Below are positions 11,883 to 21,868 of a DNA stretch of 44,685 nt, in pieces; the stretch's first letter is position 1; each line of letters opens with the position of its first letter. The notes beneath the pieces were generated by a model. It searched no databases, was not told the DNA's origin, and saw only the letters and a program-made list of their open reading frames with translations. The stretch lies in NCBI GenBank assembly GCA_016868105.1, contig VGIA01000007.1, forward strand, positions 1-44,685. The letters are read 5' to 3'. Both the position numbers and the translations under genes were made by a program. The stretch is from Betaproteobacteria bacterium (lineage in GTDB: Bacteria; Pseudomonadota; Gammaproteobacteria; Burkholderiales; SG8-39).

Positions 11883-13859
11883 TTATCCCTGCAAGAGCAG
11901 GATCTCGGCGGCGGCAAGCAGGTCCGGCGCGCCCAGCAGCACCACCACGTCGCCTGGCTGCATCAGGCCCGCCTCCTGCGGCGAGAGGCGCTTGCGCTCG
12001 CCCGGGCGGCGCACCGCGCGCACCTGCACGCCGAGTTCCTCCAGCGCGGCGACATCCAGCGGCTGTCCGAGCGCGCGCGCGCTGCCGGCAAGAGTAACCG
12101 AGTGCAGGCGCGGCTGCGCCGCCTCCGCGCCCTCCGCCTCCTCGCTCGCGCCCCGGAACAGCCCGCGCAGCAGGCCGTACTGCTCGTCGCGCACCGCGCG
12201 CACGCGCCGCACCACGCGGCTGAGGGGCACGCCGACCCAGACCAGGGTGTGCGAAGCCAGCATCAATCCGGATTCCAGCGCCTCGGGCACGACCTCGGAG
12301 GCGCCGGCCACGGTCAGGCGCGCGATGTCCGAATCCTCCCGCGCGCGCGCGATCACCGGCACCGAGGGATTGAGGGACAGCACCTGCGCCACGGCGCGCA
12401 CCGCCTCGGCGGACTCGGCGAAGGTCACCACCACCGCCGCGGCGCGCAGCACGCCGGCGGCGATCAGCGCCTCGCGCCTGGAGCTGTCGGCGAACACCAC
12501 CGTGTCCCCGGCCAGCGCGGCCTCGCGCACCCGTTCCGGATCCAGGTCGAGCGCAACGTAGCGCACCCCCTCGGCCTCCAGCAGGCGGGCGATATGCTGG
12601 CCGTTGCGGCCGTAGCCCAGGATGATGACGTGGCGCTCGGTCTCCAGCGCCTGCACCGCGACGCGGTGCATTTCCAGCGACCGCAGCATCCACTCCGAGC
12701 CGGCGAAGCGCAGCACGATGCGGTTGCTGGCATTGATCAGGAACGGGGTCGCGATCATCGACAGCACCATCGCGGCGAGCAGCGGCTGGCCGAGCGCCTC
12801 ACCCACCACGCCCAGGGCGTCGGCCTGCACCAGCAGCACGAAACCGAACTCCCCGCCCTGCGCCAGCGCCAGCGCCGTGCGCAGCGAAGCCCCGGCCGGC
12901 AGCCCGAAGGCGCGCGCCAGCAGCCCGATCAGGGCGAACTTGAACCCGACCAGCAGGGCGAGCAGCGCCAGCACCTGCCAGGTGTTGTCCAGCACCAGCG
13001 GCAGGTCGAGCATCATGCCGATGGTGACGAAAAAAAGGCCCAGCAGCACGTCGCGGAACGGCTTGATCTCGTCTTCCACCCGGTAGCGGTACTCGGTCTC
13101 CGAGATCAGCATGCCGGCGAGGAACGCCCCCAGCGCGAGCGACAGCCCCGCCAGGCTGGTGAGGAAGGCCATGGCCAGGATCACCAGCAGCACATTGAGC
13201 GTGAACAATTCGGTCGACTTGCGCCGCGCCACCAGCCCGAACCAGGCGCGCATCAGCCGGGGCCCGGCGAACAGTATCACCGCGAGCACGAGCGCCGCCT
13301 TGGCGAGCCCGATCGCGATCGCGGCGCCGATGCTCCCCGCGGGCTGCGACAGCTCCGGCACCAGGATCAGCAGGGGCACCACCGCCAGGTCCTGGAACAG
13401 CAACACGCCGATGATGGCACGCCCGTGCGGCGTGTCCAGTTCCATGCGCTCGGCGAGCATCTTGCTCACCACCGCGGTCGAGGACATCGCCACCACGCCA
13501 CCGACCGCAAGCCCCGCCTGCCAGTAACCGCCGCCGGCGGCGAAGGCGAGCGCGACGCACGCGGCTATCGTCAGCGACACCTGCGCCAGGCCCAGGCCGA
13601 ACACCTCGCGCCGCATGACCCGGAGCTTCGACAGGCTGAACTCCAGCCCGATGGAGAACATCAGGAACACCACGCCGATCTCGGCCAGGTGCCGCGTCAG
13701 CGCGTCGCTGCTCACCGCGCCCAGCGCGCGCGGCCCGAGGGCGAGGCCGACGGCGAGGTAGCCGATGATCGGCGGCAGCAGGAGCAGGCGACAGGCGACC
13801 ACCGCCAGCACCGCCGCGCCGAGCAGGATCAGGATCGGTTGCAGCGAGGCGGGTTCCAA
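11883..13859 (-). CDS. Monovalent cation:proton antiporter-2 family protein (KefB/RosB-like) with TrkA-N/TrkA-C domains
   Basis: PPIIGYLAVGLALGPRALG, FLMFSIGLEFSLSKL, HVIILGYGRNGQHIARLLEAEGV (TrkA-N); probable TTG start near 13859, 998-aa track ORF over-extends through antisense kdsD. Confidence 0.88.
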   Translation of the reverse strand: MEPASLQPILILLGAAVLAVVACRLLLLPPIIGYLAVGLALGPRALGAVSSDALTRHLAEIGVVFLMFSIGLEFSLSKLRVMRREVFGLGLAQVSLTIAACVALAFAAGGGYWQAGLAVGGVVAMSSTAVVSKMLAERMELDTPHGRAIIGVLLFQDLAVVPLLILVPELSQPAGSIGAAIAIGLAKAALVLAVILFAGPRLMRAWFGLVARRKSTELFTLNVLLVILAMAFLTSLAGLSLALGAFLAGMLISETEYRYRVEDEIKPFRDVLLGLFFVTIGMMLDLPLVLDNTWQVLALLALLVGFKFALIGLLARAFGLPAGASLRTALALAQGGEFGFVLLVQADALGVVGEALGQPLLAAMVLSMIATPFLINASNRIVLRFAGSEWMLRSLEMHRVAVQALETERHVIILGYGRNGQHIARLLEAEGVRYVALDLDPERVREAALAGDTVVFADSSRREALIAAGVLRAAAVVVTFAESAEAVRAVAQVLSLNPSVPVIARAREDSDIARLTVAGASEVVPEALESGLMLASHTLVWVGVPLSRVVRRVRAVRDEQYGLLRGLFRGASEEAEGAEAAQPRLHSVTLAGSARALGQPLDVAALEELGVQVRAVRRPGERKRLSPQEAGLMQPGDVVVLLGAPDLLAAAEILLLQG

Positions 13860-13922
13860 TGGCGCGTCGGGCGGGCGAAATGGATGAGGAAAATGAAGGG
13901 CTTGGGCTATACTTTGCGCTCC

Positions 13923-14906
13923 ATGATACCGAAAGAAGCCACCGCTTCCGCGCTGGAGCTTGCGCGCCGGGTCCTCGCCATCGAGGCCGACGCGGTGCGC
14001 GCCCTGGGCGCGCGCCTGGACGAGCGCTTTCTCGCCGCGGTGTCGCTGATCCTCGCCTGCCGCGGCCGCCTCATCGTCAGCGGCATCGGCAAGTCCGGCC
14101 ACATCGCGCGCAAGATCGCCTCGACGCTGTCGAGCACCGGCACCGCCGCCTACTTCGTGCACCCGGCCGAGGCGAGCCACGGCGACCTGGGCATGATCCA
14201 GCGCGAGGACGTCTTCATCGCCATCTCCTATTCGGGCGAGAGCGACGAACTGCTGCAGATCGTGCCGCTGGTCAAGCGCCAGGGCGCCAAGCTGGTGGTG
14301 ATGAGCGGCAAGCCGCAGTCCTCGCTCGCGCGCGAGGCAGACGTGTTCCTCGACGCCGCAGTCGAGCAGGAAGCCTGCCCGCTCAACCTCGCGCCCACCG
14401 CCAGCACCACCGCGGCGCTGGCACTGGGCGATGCGCTCGCGGTGGCGCTGCTCGACGCGCGCGGCTTCTCCGCCGACGACTTCGCGCGCTCGCACCCCGG
14501 CGGGGTGCTCGGCCGCAAGCTGCTGACCCACGTCGCCGATGTCATGCGCACCGGGGAGGCGGTGCCGAGCGTGCTGGCCGGCACCACGCTTGCGGAGGCC
14601 ATCCTCGAGATCACGCGCAAAGGCATGGGCATGACGGCGGTGGTCGACCTCGAGCGGCGCCTGGTCGGCCTGTTCACCGACGGCGACCTGCGCCGCGTGC
14701 TGGAGCGCGCGGCCGACCCGCGCGGCCTGCTCATCGACGAGGTGATGACGCGCGGGCCCCGCGCGGTGCGGCCCGAGGCGCTCGCGGTCGAGGCGGTCGA
14801 AATCATGGAGCAGCGCAAGAGCACCCAGATGCCGGTGGTGGACGCCGCCGGCCGCTTGGTGGGCGCGCTCAACATCCACGACCTGTTCGGGGCCAAGATC
14901 CTCTAG
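13923..14906 (+). CDS. kdsD: D-arabinose-5-phosphate isomerase (KdsD/KpsF, SIS + CBS domains)
   Basis: MIPKEATASALELARRVLAIEADAV...; GIGKSGHIARKIASTLSSTGTAAYFVHPAEASHGDLGMI. Confidence 0.95.
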   Translation: MIPKEATASALELARRVLAIEADAVRALGARLDERFLAAVSLILACRGRLIVSGIGKSGHIARKIASTLSSTGTAAYFVHPAEASHGDLGMIQREDVFIAISYSGESDELLQIVPLVKRQGAKLVVMSGKPQSSLAREADVFLDAAVEQEACPLNLAPTASTTAALALGDALAVALLDARGFSADDFARSHPGGVLGRKLLTHVADVMRTGEAVPSVLAGTTLAEAILEITRKGMGMTAVVDLERRLVGLFTDGDLRRVLERAADPRGLLIDEVMTRGPRAVRPEALAVEAVEIMEQRKSTQMPVVDAAGRLVGALNIHDLFGAKIL

Positions 14907-14911
14907 CGCCG

Positions 14912-15472
14912 ATGCCGGCTGCGGCTCCTGATGCGCCCGAGAGCGCCCAGCGCGACGCGCTGGAACGCGCGCGGCGCGTGCGCATCATGATCTTCGACGT
15001 CGACGGCGTCCTGACCGACGGCCGCCTCTGGTACGGCCCCTCCGGCGAGAGTCTGAAGGCGTTCAGCGTGCTCGACGGCCACGGCATCAAGATGCTGATG
15101 CGCTCCGGGGTCGAAGTCGCGCTGCTGAGCGGCCGCAGCTCGGCCGCGGTATCGGCGCGCGCCGCCGAACTGCGCATCCGCCACGCGCTGCAGGGCATCG
15201 AGGACAAGGTCGCGGCCTTCGGTGCGCTGCTCTCCGGCCTGGGGCTCGGCGCCGACAGCGCCGGCTTCATGGGCGACGAACTGGTCGACCTGCCGGTGCT
15301 GCGGCGCTGCGGGTTCGCCTGTGCGCCGGCGAGCGCGCGCGACCTGGTGCTGCGCCACGCGCACTATGTCGCCGCCGCGCCGGCCGGCGCCGGCGCGGCG
15401 CGCCAAGCGTGCGAGTTCGTGATGCAGGCGCAGGGTACGCTGGACGCGGTGCTGGCGAAGTACCTGGCGTGA
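14912..15472 (+). CDS. kdsC: 3-deoxy-D-manno-octulosonate-8-phosphate phosphatase
   Basis: RIMIFDVDGVLTDGRLWYGPSGESLKAFSVLDGHGIKML; FMGDELVDLPVLRRCGF. Confidence 0.95.
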   Translation: MPAAAPDAPESAQRDALERARRVRIMIFDVDGVLTDGRLWYGPSGESLKAFSVLDGHGIKMLMRSGVEVALLSGRSSAAVSARAAELRIRHALQGIEDKVAAFGALLSGLGLGADSAGFMGDELVDLPVLRRCGFACAPASARDLVLRHAHYVAAAPAGAGAARQACEFVMQAQGTLDAVLAKYLA

Positions 15473-15482
15473 GGCCCTCGGC

Positions 15483-16073
15483 GTGAAGCTGCCGGCCATG
15501 CGGCTGTTCCCGCTGCTGCTGGTGCTGGCGCTCGCGCTGCTGACGTTCTGGCTGGAGCAGATGGTGCGCGAGGACGCGGGCCCGCATCCGTCGCTGCGCC
15601 GCCACGACCCCGACTACATCGTGGAGCGGATGAGCCTGACGCGCTACGGCGCGGGCGGCGGCGTCGAATCCAAGCTGGAGGCGGCGAAGATGATACATTA
15701 CCCGGACGACGATTCAACCGAGTTGATCGCGCCGCGCATAGTGCAGACCAAGCCCAACGAGCCGCGCCTCACGGTCACCGCGGAGCGCGGCGTGCTGTCG
15801 CAGGACGGCGAGGAGGTGTTCCTCTACGGCGACGTGCGGCTGGTGCGGGAGGGCGCGGCCGACCGCCCCGAGACGCGGATGCACACCAGCTTCCTGCACC
15901 TGGTGCGCGCCCGCTCGCTGGCGCGCACCGACCGGGAAATCGAGATCTCCGAGCAGGACCGCGTGCTGTCCGGGCGCGGCATGGAGTACTACAACGACTC
16001 GAGGCAGCTGCACCTGCGCGAGCGGGTGCGCGGCCAGTTCGAACCGAGGAAAAAGGCCCAGACAGCAAAGTGA
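15483..16073 (+). CDS. lptC: LPS export ABC transporter periplasmic protein LptC
   Basis: HDPDYIVERMSLTRYGAGGGVESKLEAAKMIHYPDDDSTELIAPR; GTG start. Confidence 0.92.
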   Translation: MKLPAMRLFPLLLVLALALLTFWLEQMVREDAGPHPSLRRHDPDYIVERMSLTRYGAGGGVESKLEAAKMIHYPDDDSTELIAPRIVQTKPNEPRLTVTAERGVLSQDGEEVFLYGDVRLVREGAADRPETRMHTSFLHLVRARSLARTDREIEISEQDRVLSGRGMEYYNDSRQLHLRERVRGQFEPRKKAQTAK

Positions 16074-16671
16074 AGACACCCGCCCACGCCCTGCTCGCCA
16101 TGATGCTGCTCGCGGCGCCCAACGCCCTGGCGGAGAAGGCCGACAAGGAAAAGCCGACCTACATCGAAGCCAACCGCATGAGCGCCGACGACGCCAGGCG
16201 CATGAGCGTGTTCGAGGGCAGCGTGGTGCTCACCAAGGGCACGGCGCAGGTGCTCGCCGACCGCATCGTGGTGCGCCAGGACGCCGAGGGCTTCCAGTTC
16301 GCCACCGCCACCGGCAAGCCGGTGCGCTTCCGGCAGAAGGGCGACCCCAAGCCCGACCGCCCGGCGGTCTGGACCGAGGGCGAGGCGCTGCGCCTGGAGA
16401 TCGACGAGCGCAACGAGAAGATCGAGCTGTTCGAGCGCGCCCGCGTCAAGCGCGACCAGGACGAGGTGCGCGGCGAGTACATCTTCCTCGACCAGCGCAC
16501 CGATTACTTCTCGGCCAGTTCCGGCCGCGACACGGCCCGGGACGCCGCGACACCGGCAGCCGAATCCCGCGTGCGCGCGGTGATCCAGCCCAAATTCAAG
16601 CCCGAGGCGCCTGAGCCACCCTCGGCGGCGCCCGCCCCCGCCGCGCCGGCTGCGCCGCCCCCCGGGCCGCG

Positions 16672-16675
<4 letters not shown>
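16070..16675 (+). CDS. lptA: Lipopolysaccharide transport periplasmic protein LptA
   Basis: [41 protein letters not shown]. Confidence 0.94.
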
Positions 16676-17394
<719 letters not shown>

Positions 17395-17419
17395 CAGACC
17401 GCATGCCGACCGCATCGCG

Positions 17420-18856
17420 ATGAAACCCACGCTCCAGTTCCGGCTCTCGCAGCACCTGAGGCTGACCCCGCAGCTGCAGCAGTCCATCCGCCTGCTGCAG
17501 CTCTCGACGGTCGAGCTCAACCAGGAGATCGAGCGCCTGCTGATGCAGAACCCGATCCTCGAGCGCGAGGATGGCGAGGCCGATGCGCCGGCGGGCGAGC
17601 GCGCGCCCGCCCCGGAGCGGCCGCGCGGCGAGGAGCCCCGCGCCGCCGGATCCGAGCCCGGCGAGGCGCGCCCCGAGGCCGAGGAGATGGCGCAGTACTC
17701 GGCCGCGCCGTGGCGCGGCGCGGAAGACGGCGACGACGAGGGCGAGCGCGGCCAGGGGACGGCGCAGATGCCGACGCTGCGCGAGCACCTCAACAGCCAG
17801 TTGACGCTGGTCCATCTCGGGCTGCGTGACCGCGCGCTGGTGTCGATGCTGATCGACGCGCTGGACGACGACGGCTACCTCACGCAGCCGCTGGAGGAGA
17901 TCGCCGCCATGCTGCCCCCGGGGGCGGAAGCGGGCCTCGAGGAGCTCGCCATCGCGCTGCGGCACCTGCAGAACCTGGAGCCGGCCGGCGTCGGCGCGCG
18001 CTCGCCTTCGGAATGCCTGGCATTGCAGCTGCGCGCGCTGGCGCCGGGCGCGCACGGCGCGCGCTGCCACGCGGTGGCGCTGGTGGTCGCCGAGCAGCAC
18101 CTGGAGCTGCTCGCGGCGCGCGACTTCGCGCGGCTGAAGAGCGCCGCCGGCGCCAGCGACGAGGAACTGCGCGCGGCGCAGCAGCTGATCCGCCGCCTCA
18201 ACCCGCGCCCGGGGGCGTCGTTCTCGCGCATCGACTCGCCGTACGTGATCCCGGACGTGATCGTGCGCAAGACGCGCAATGCCTGGAAGGCGACGCTCAA
18301 CCAGCAGGCGGTGCCGCGCCTGCGCATCAACCGCTTCTATGCCGAACTGACCGCCGGGCAGAGGAGTGCCGGCGGTTCGCTCTCGACCCAGCTGCAGGAG
18401 GCGCGCTGGCTGATCAAGAACGTGCGCCAGCGCTTCGACACCATCCTGCGCGTGTCGCAGGCGATCGTCGACCGGCAGCGCAGCTTCCTCGAGCACGGCG
18501 AGGTGGCGATGCGGCCGCTGGTGCTGCGCGAGATCGCCGAGACGCTCGGCGTGCACGAAAGCACCATATCGCGCGTCACGACGCAGAAGTACATGGCGAC
18601 GCCGCGCGGCACCTTCGAGCTGAAGTACTTCTTCGGCAGCCATGTCGCCACCGACGGCGGCGGGGCGGCCTCCTCGACCGCGATCCGCGCCCTGATCAAG
18701 CGGCTGGTGGCCGCAGAGGACGGGCACGATCCGCTGTCGGACTCGGCGATCACGCGCATACTGGGCCAGCAGGGTATCGTGGTGGCGCGGCGCACGATTG
18801 CAAAGTACCGGGAATCCCTGCAGATTCCCCCTGTCAACCAGAGAAAGAGCCTGTGA
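17420..18856 (+). CDS. rpoN: RNA polymerase sigma-54 factor
   Basis: MKPTLQFRLSQHLRLTPQLQQSIRLLQLSTVELNQEIE; RpoN box VVARRTIAKYRESLQIP. Confidence 0.98.
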   Translation: MKPTLQFRLSQHLRLTPQLQQSIRLLQLSTVELNQEIERLLMQNPILEREDGEADAPAGERAPAPERPRGEEPRAAGSEPGEARPEAEEMAQYSAAPWRGAEDGDDEGERGQGTAQMPTLREHLNSQLTLVHLGLRDRALVSMLIDALDDDGYLTQPLEEIAAMLPPGAEAGLEELAIALRHLQNLEPAGVGARSPSECLALQLRALAPGAHGARCHAVALVVAEQHLELLAARDFARLKSAAGASDEELRAAQQLIRRLNPRPGASFSRIDSPYVIPDVIVRKTRNAWKATLNQQAVPRLRINRFYAELTAGQRSAGGSLSTQLQEARWLIKNVRQRFDTILRVSQAIVDRQRSFLEHGEVAMRPLVLREIAETLGVHESTISRVTTQKYMATPRGTFELKYFFGSHVATDGGGAASSTAIRALIKRLVAAEDGHDPLSDSAITRILGQQGIVVARRTIAKYRESLQIPPVNQRKSL

Positions 18857-18872
18857 GAACCGGGGGCAACAG

Positions 18873-18983
18873 ATGAACCTGAACCTGAGCGGCCACCAGT
18901 TCGAGCCGGCGCCGCGCTATAATCCGCGCCCTCGCGCGCCATGGCGCGCCTTGCACAAGCCGCCCCGCCGGCCCCAACCATGA
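18873..18983 (+). pseudogene. hpf: 5' stub of ribosome hibernation promoting factor gene
   Basis: 36-codon ORF MNLNLSGHQFEPAPRYNPRPRAPWRALHKPPRRPQP* begins like Hpf (M-N-L-x-x-S-G-H-x-x-E) at the conserved position between rpoN and ptsN; stop overlaps ptsN start (ATGA). Confidence 0.68.
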
Positions 18984-19465
18984 GCCTGGTCGCCAAACTC
19001 CTGCCGCCCTCGAACGTCGTCCTCGGCATGGCGGCGTCCAGCAAGAAGCGCCTGTTCGAGCAGCTGGGCTTTCTGTTCGAGAGCAACCATGGCATCGGCA
19101 AGGGCCATGTGTTCGACAGTCTGTTCGCCCGCGAGCGCCTGGGCTCCACCGGCCTGGGCCAGGGCCTGGCCATCCCGCACGGCCGCATCAAGGGCATCAA
19201 GGAGGCGCTGGGCGCCTTCGTGCGCCTGGAGCAGCCGGTGCCTTTCGACGCCCCCGACGGCAAGCCGGTGAGCCTGGTGTTCGCGATGCTGGTGCCGGAG
19301 CAGGCCACCGAGAAGCACCTCGAGATCCTGTCCGAACTGGCGCAGATGTTCAGCGACCGCGGGCTGCGTGAGGCGTTGGCGCAGGCGCCGGACGCCCAAG
19401 CCCTGCGCCAGCTCATCGCCGATTGGCAGCCGGATGCTCCAGGTCGACGTCGCGCAGCTGCATGA
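18980..19465 (+). CDS. ptsN: PTS IIA-like nitrogen regulatory protein
   Basis: MSLVAKLLPPSNVVLGMAASSKKRLFEQLGFLFE, GQGLAIPHGRIKGIKEALGAFVRL; in-frame upstream ATG at 18941 is possible. Confidence 0.93.
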   Translation: MSLVAKLLPPSNVVLGMAASSKKRLFEQLGFLFESNHGIGKGHVFDSLFARERLGSTGLGQGLAIPHGRIKGIKEALGAFVRLEQPVPFDAPDGKPVSLVFAMLVPEQATEKHLEILSELAQMFSDRGLREALAQAPDAQALRQLIADWQPDAPGRRRAAA

Positions 19466-20369
19466 AGACAACCGCGAGGCCCTCGCGCTCGAGTGGGTCG
19501 CGGGGCGCGACGGCGCGACGGCGGTGCGGCGCGAAGCCGCGGCTGCGGCGGCGCTGGTCGGCCACCTCAACCTGACCCATCCCAACAGCGTCCAGGTCAT
19601 CGGCGCCTTCGTGGCCGGGCTCGCCGAGCGCTACGACCCGGCCAGGCGCGCCGACTTCGCCGCCCGCCTGATCGCCGCGGCGCCCGCGCTGGTGGTGTTC
19701 GCCGACGGCGTGCGCCCGTTCGCCGAGCTGGTGCAGGCGGCGCAGAAGGCGCACACCCCGGTGCTCGCCTCCGGCGCCTCGGCGGCGCACGTGATCGAGA
19801 AGCTGTCGCGCTACCTCGCCAAGAAGCTGGCCGACATGGTCGAGCGCCACGGCGTGCTCATGGACGTGCTGGGCGTGGGCGTGCTGATCACCGGCGACTC
19901 CGGCGTGGGAAAAAGCGAGCTTGGGCTGGAGCTCATCAGCCGCGGCCACGGCCTGGTGGCCGACGACGTGGTGGAGATCTCGCGCATCGCCCCGACCACG
20001 CTGGAAGGACGCTGCCCGCCGCTGCTCAAGGACTACATCGAGGTCCGCGGCCTGGGCCTGATCGACATCCGCGCCATCTACGGCGAGACCGCGGTGCGCC
20101 CGAAGATGAAGCTGAAGCTGATCGCGCACCTGGAGAGGCCGGCCAAGGGCGCGACCGCCGGCAGCGTCGAGCGCCTGCCGCTGTCGGCCCTTTCGGAGGA
20201 GATCCTCGGGGTCACGGTGCGCAAGGTGGTGATCCCGGTGGTGGCCGGGCGCAACCTCGCGGTGCTGGTCGAGGCCGCGGTGCGCAGCTACATCCTGCAG
20301 CTGCGCGGCGTCGACTCGGCGGCCGAATTCCTGGCGCGCCAGAGGCGCGTCATGGACGCGCAGGAGTAG
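19434..20369 (+). CDS. hprK: HPr kinase/phosphorylase
   Basis: VLITGDSGVGKSELGLELISRGHGLVADDVVEI; LEVRGLGLIDI-like (IEVRGLGLIDIRAIYG). Confidence 0.95.
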   Translation: MLQVDVAQLHEDNREALALEWVAGRDGATAVRREAAAAAALVGHLNLTHPNSVQVIGAFVAGLAERYDPARRADFAARLIAAAPALVVFADGVRPFAELVQAAQKAHTPVLASGASAAHVIEKLSRYLAKKLADMVERHGVLMDVLGVGVLITGDSGVGKSELGLELISRGHGLVADDVVEISRIAPTTLEGRCPPLLKDYIEVRGLGLIDIRAIYGETAVRPKMKLKLIAHLERPAKGATAGSVERLPLSALSEEILGVTVRKVVIPVVAGRNLAVLVEAAVRSYILQLRGVDSAAEFLARQRRVMDAQE

Positions 20370-20372
20370 CCC

Positions 20373-21233
20373 CTGCAGTTCGTCCTGGTCAGCGGTCTGT
20401 CGGGGTCGGGCAAGAGCATCGCTCTGGGCGTGCTCGAGGACGGCGGCTACTACTGCGTCGACAACCTGCCGGCGACCCTGCTGCTGGAGGTGGCGCAGTT
20501 CCTGGGCGAGGCCGGGCACGAGCGCGTCGCGCTCAGCGTCGATGCGCGCAGCGCGGCGCTCGCCTCGCTCCCGGGCCACCTGGATACGCTGAAGTCGCGC
20601 GGCGTCGATTGCCGCGTGCTGTTCCTGGAGGCGACCTCTGCGGTGCTGCTGCGGCGCTTCTCGGAGACGCGCCGCCGCCACCCGCTCGCCGGCGCCGGCC
20701 TCACCCTCACCGAGGCGATCGAGAGCGAGCGCGCGCTGCTCGCCGGCGTGTCGGGCATGGGCCACCGCATCGACACCAGCCAGCTGCAACCCAAGGCGCT
20801 GCGCAACTGGGTCAAGGACCAGCTGGGCCTGGGCGGCGGCGCGCTCGCGATCACCTTCGAGTCCTTCGCCTTCAAGGACGGCATTCCCCTGGACGCCGAC
20901 TGGGTGGTGGACGCGCGCATGCTGCCCAACCCGCACTACGTGGCGGAGCTGAAGGAACTGACCGGGCGCGATGCGCCGGTGGTCGCGTTCCTCGACGCCC
21001 AGGACATCGTGCAGCGCTTCCTCGGGGATCTGCGCGGCTTTCTCGCACGCTGGCTGCCGGAGGTGGCGCGCGACAATCGCAGCAGCCTCACGCTGGCGGT
21101 GGGCTGCACCGGCGGCCGGCACCGTTCGGTGTACCTCGCCGAGCGCCTGGCGCAGGCCTTCCGCGGCGAATGGCGCGTGCTGGTGCGCCACCGCGGCCTC
21201 GCGAACCAGGACGCCGGCGGAACTTCGGCTTGA
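20373..21233 (+). CDS. rapZ: RNase adapter protein RapZ (apparent CTG start)
   Basis: LQFVLVSGLSGSGKSIALGVLEDGGYYCVDNLP; RNWVKDQ...; CTGGRHRSVYLAERL; AGGAG at 20362-20366, no ATG/GTG/TTG before Walker A. Confidence 0.93.
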   Translation: MQFVLVSGLSGSGKSIALGVLEDGGYYCVDNLPATLLLEVAQFLGEAGHERVALSVDARSAALASLPGHLDTLKSRGVDCRVLFLEATSAVLLRRFSETRRRHPLAGAGLTLTEAIESERALLAGVSGMGHRIDTSQLQPKALRNWVKDQLGLGGGALAITFESFAFKDGIPLDADWVVDARMLPNPHYVAELKELTGRDAPVVAFLDAQDIVQRFLGDLRGFLARWLPEVARDNRSSLTLAVGCTGGRHRSVYLAERLAQAFRGEWRVLVRHRGLANQDAGGTSA

Positions 21234-21820
21234 GGCACATCCCGCTCTTCCCGCTGGGCACGGTGCTCTTTCCCGGCGGCCTGCTGCCGCTGCGCCTGTT
21301 CGAGCAGCGCTACCTGGAAATGGCCAAGACCTGCCTGCGCGATGAGTCGCCCTTCGGCGTCTGCCTGATCCGCGATGGCACGGAAGTCGGCGCGCCCGCG
21401 ACCCACGAGCCGGTCGGGTGCCAGGCGCGCATCCTCCAGTGGGACATGCAGCAGCTGGGGCTGCTGCAGATCGTGGCGGTGGGCGGCGAGCGCTTCCGCG
21501 TCGCCTCCGAACAGGTGCGCGCCGACGGGCTGATCATCGGCGAGATCGAGTTGCTGCCCGAATCCGCCGACCCGCCGATCGGGCAACGGCACGGCGCCTG
21601 CGTGCGGTTGCTCGAGCGCATCGCGGCCGAGCACGGCGAGCGCCTGTTCGCCAAGCCGTTCCGCATGGATTCCAGCGCCTGGGTCGGCGCGCGCCTCGCA
21701 GAGGTGCTGCCGCTGCCCGCCGCCACGCGGCAGAAGCTGATGGAACTGGACGAGCCGCTGCAGCGCCTGGACATCCTGCAGCGGCTGCTGGCGCAGCCGG
21801 CGGGGGCGCGCGGCGGTTGA
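21230..21820 (+). CDS. LON peptidase substrate-binding domain protein
   Basis: IPLFPLGTVLFPGGLLPLRLFEQRYLEM...FGVCLI; TTG start overlapping rapZ stop. Confidence 0.9.
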   Translation: MRHIPLFPLGTVLFPGGLLPLRLFEQRYLEMAKTCLRDESPFGVCLIRDGTEVGAPATHEPVGCQARILQWDMQQLGLLQIVAVGGERFRVASEQVRADGLIIGEIELLPESADPPIGQRHGACVRLLERIAAEHGERLFAKPFRMDSSAWVGARLAEVLPLPAATRQKLMELDEPLQRLDILQRLLAQPAGARGG

Positions 21821-21868
21821 ATGTGCGCTGATCGGTAACATTTGCCGGGTCCTCGAGCAGCGGGATCC

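Noticed and set aside
13890-13922. Promoter for kdsD (TATACT at 13908-13913)
   Set aside because: Reasonable -10 but no convincing -35; left out of the feature list
11883-14906. Very long overlapping ORFs (998 aa minus, 934 aa plus)
   Set aside because: They join a real gene on one strand with the antisense of its divergent neighbour (antiporter and kdsD); GC-rich codon bias keeps antisense frames open
19413-21820. Long antisense and alternate-frame ORFs over hprK-rapZ (592 aa minus, 775 aa plus)
   Set aside because: Low-complexity Arg/Ala/Gly/His-rich translations; recognised conserved genes occupy the other frame; only the LON-domain tail of the 775-aa ORF is real
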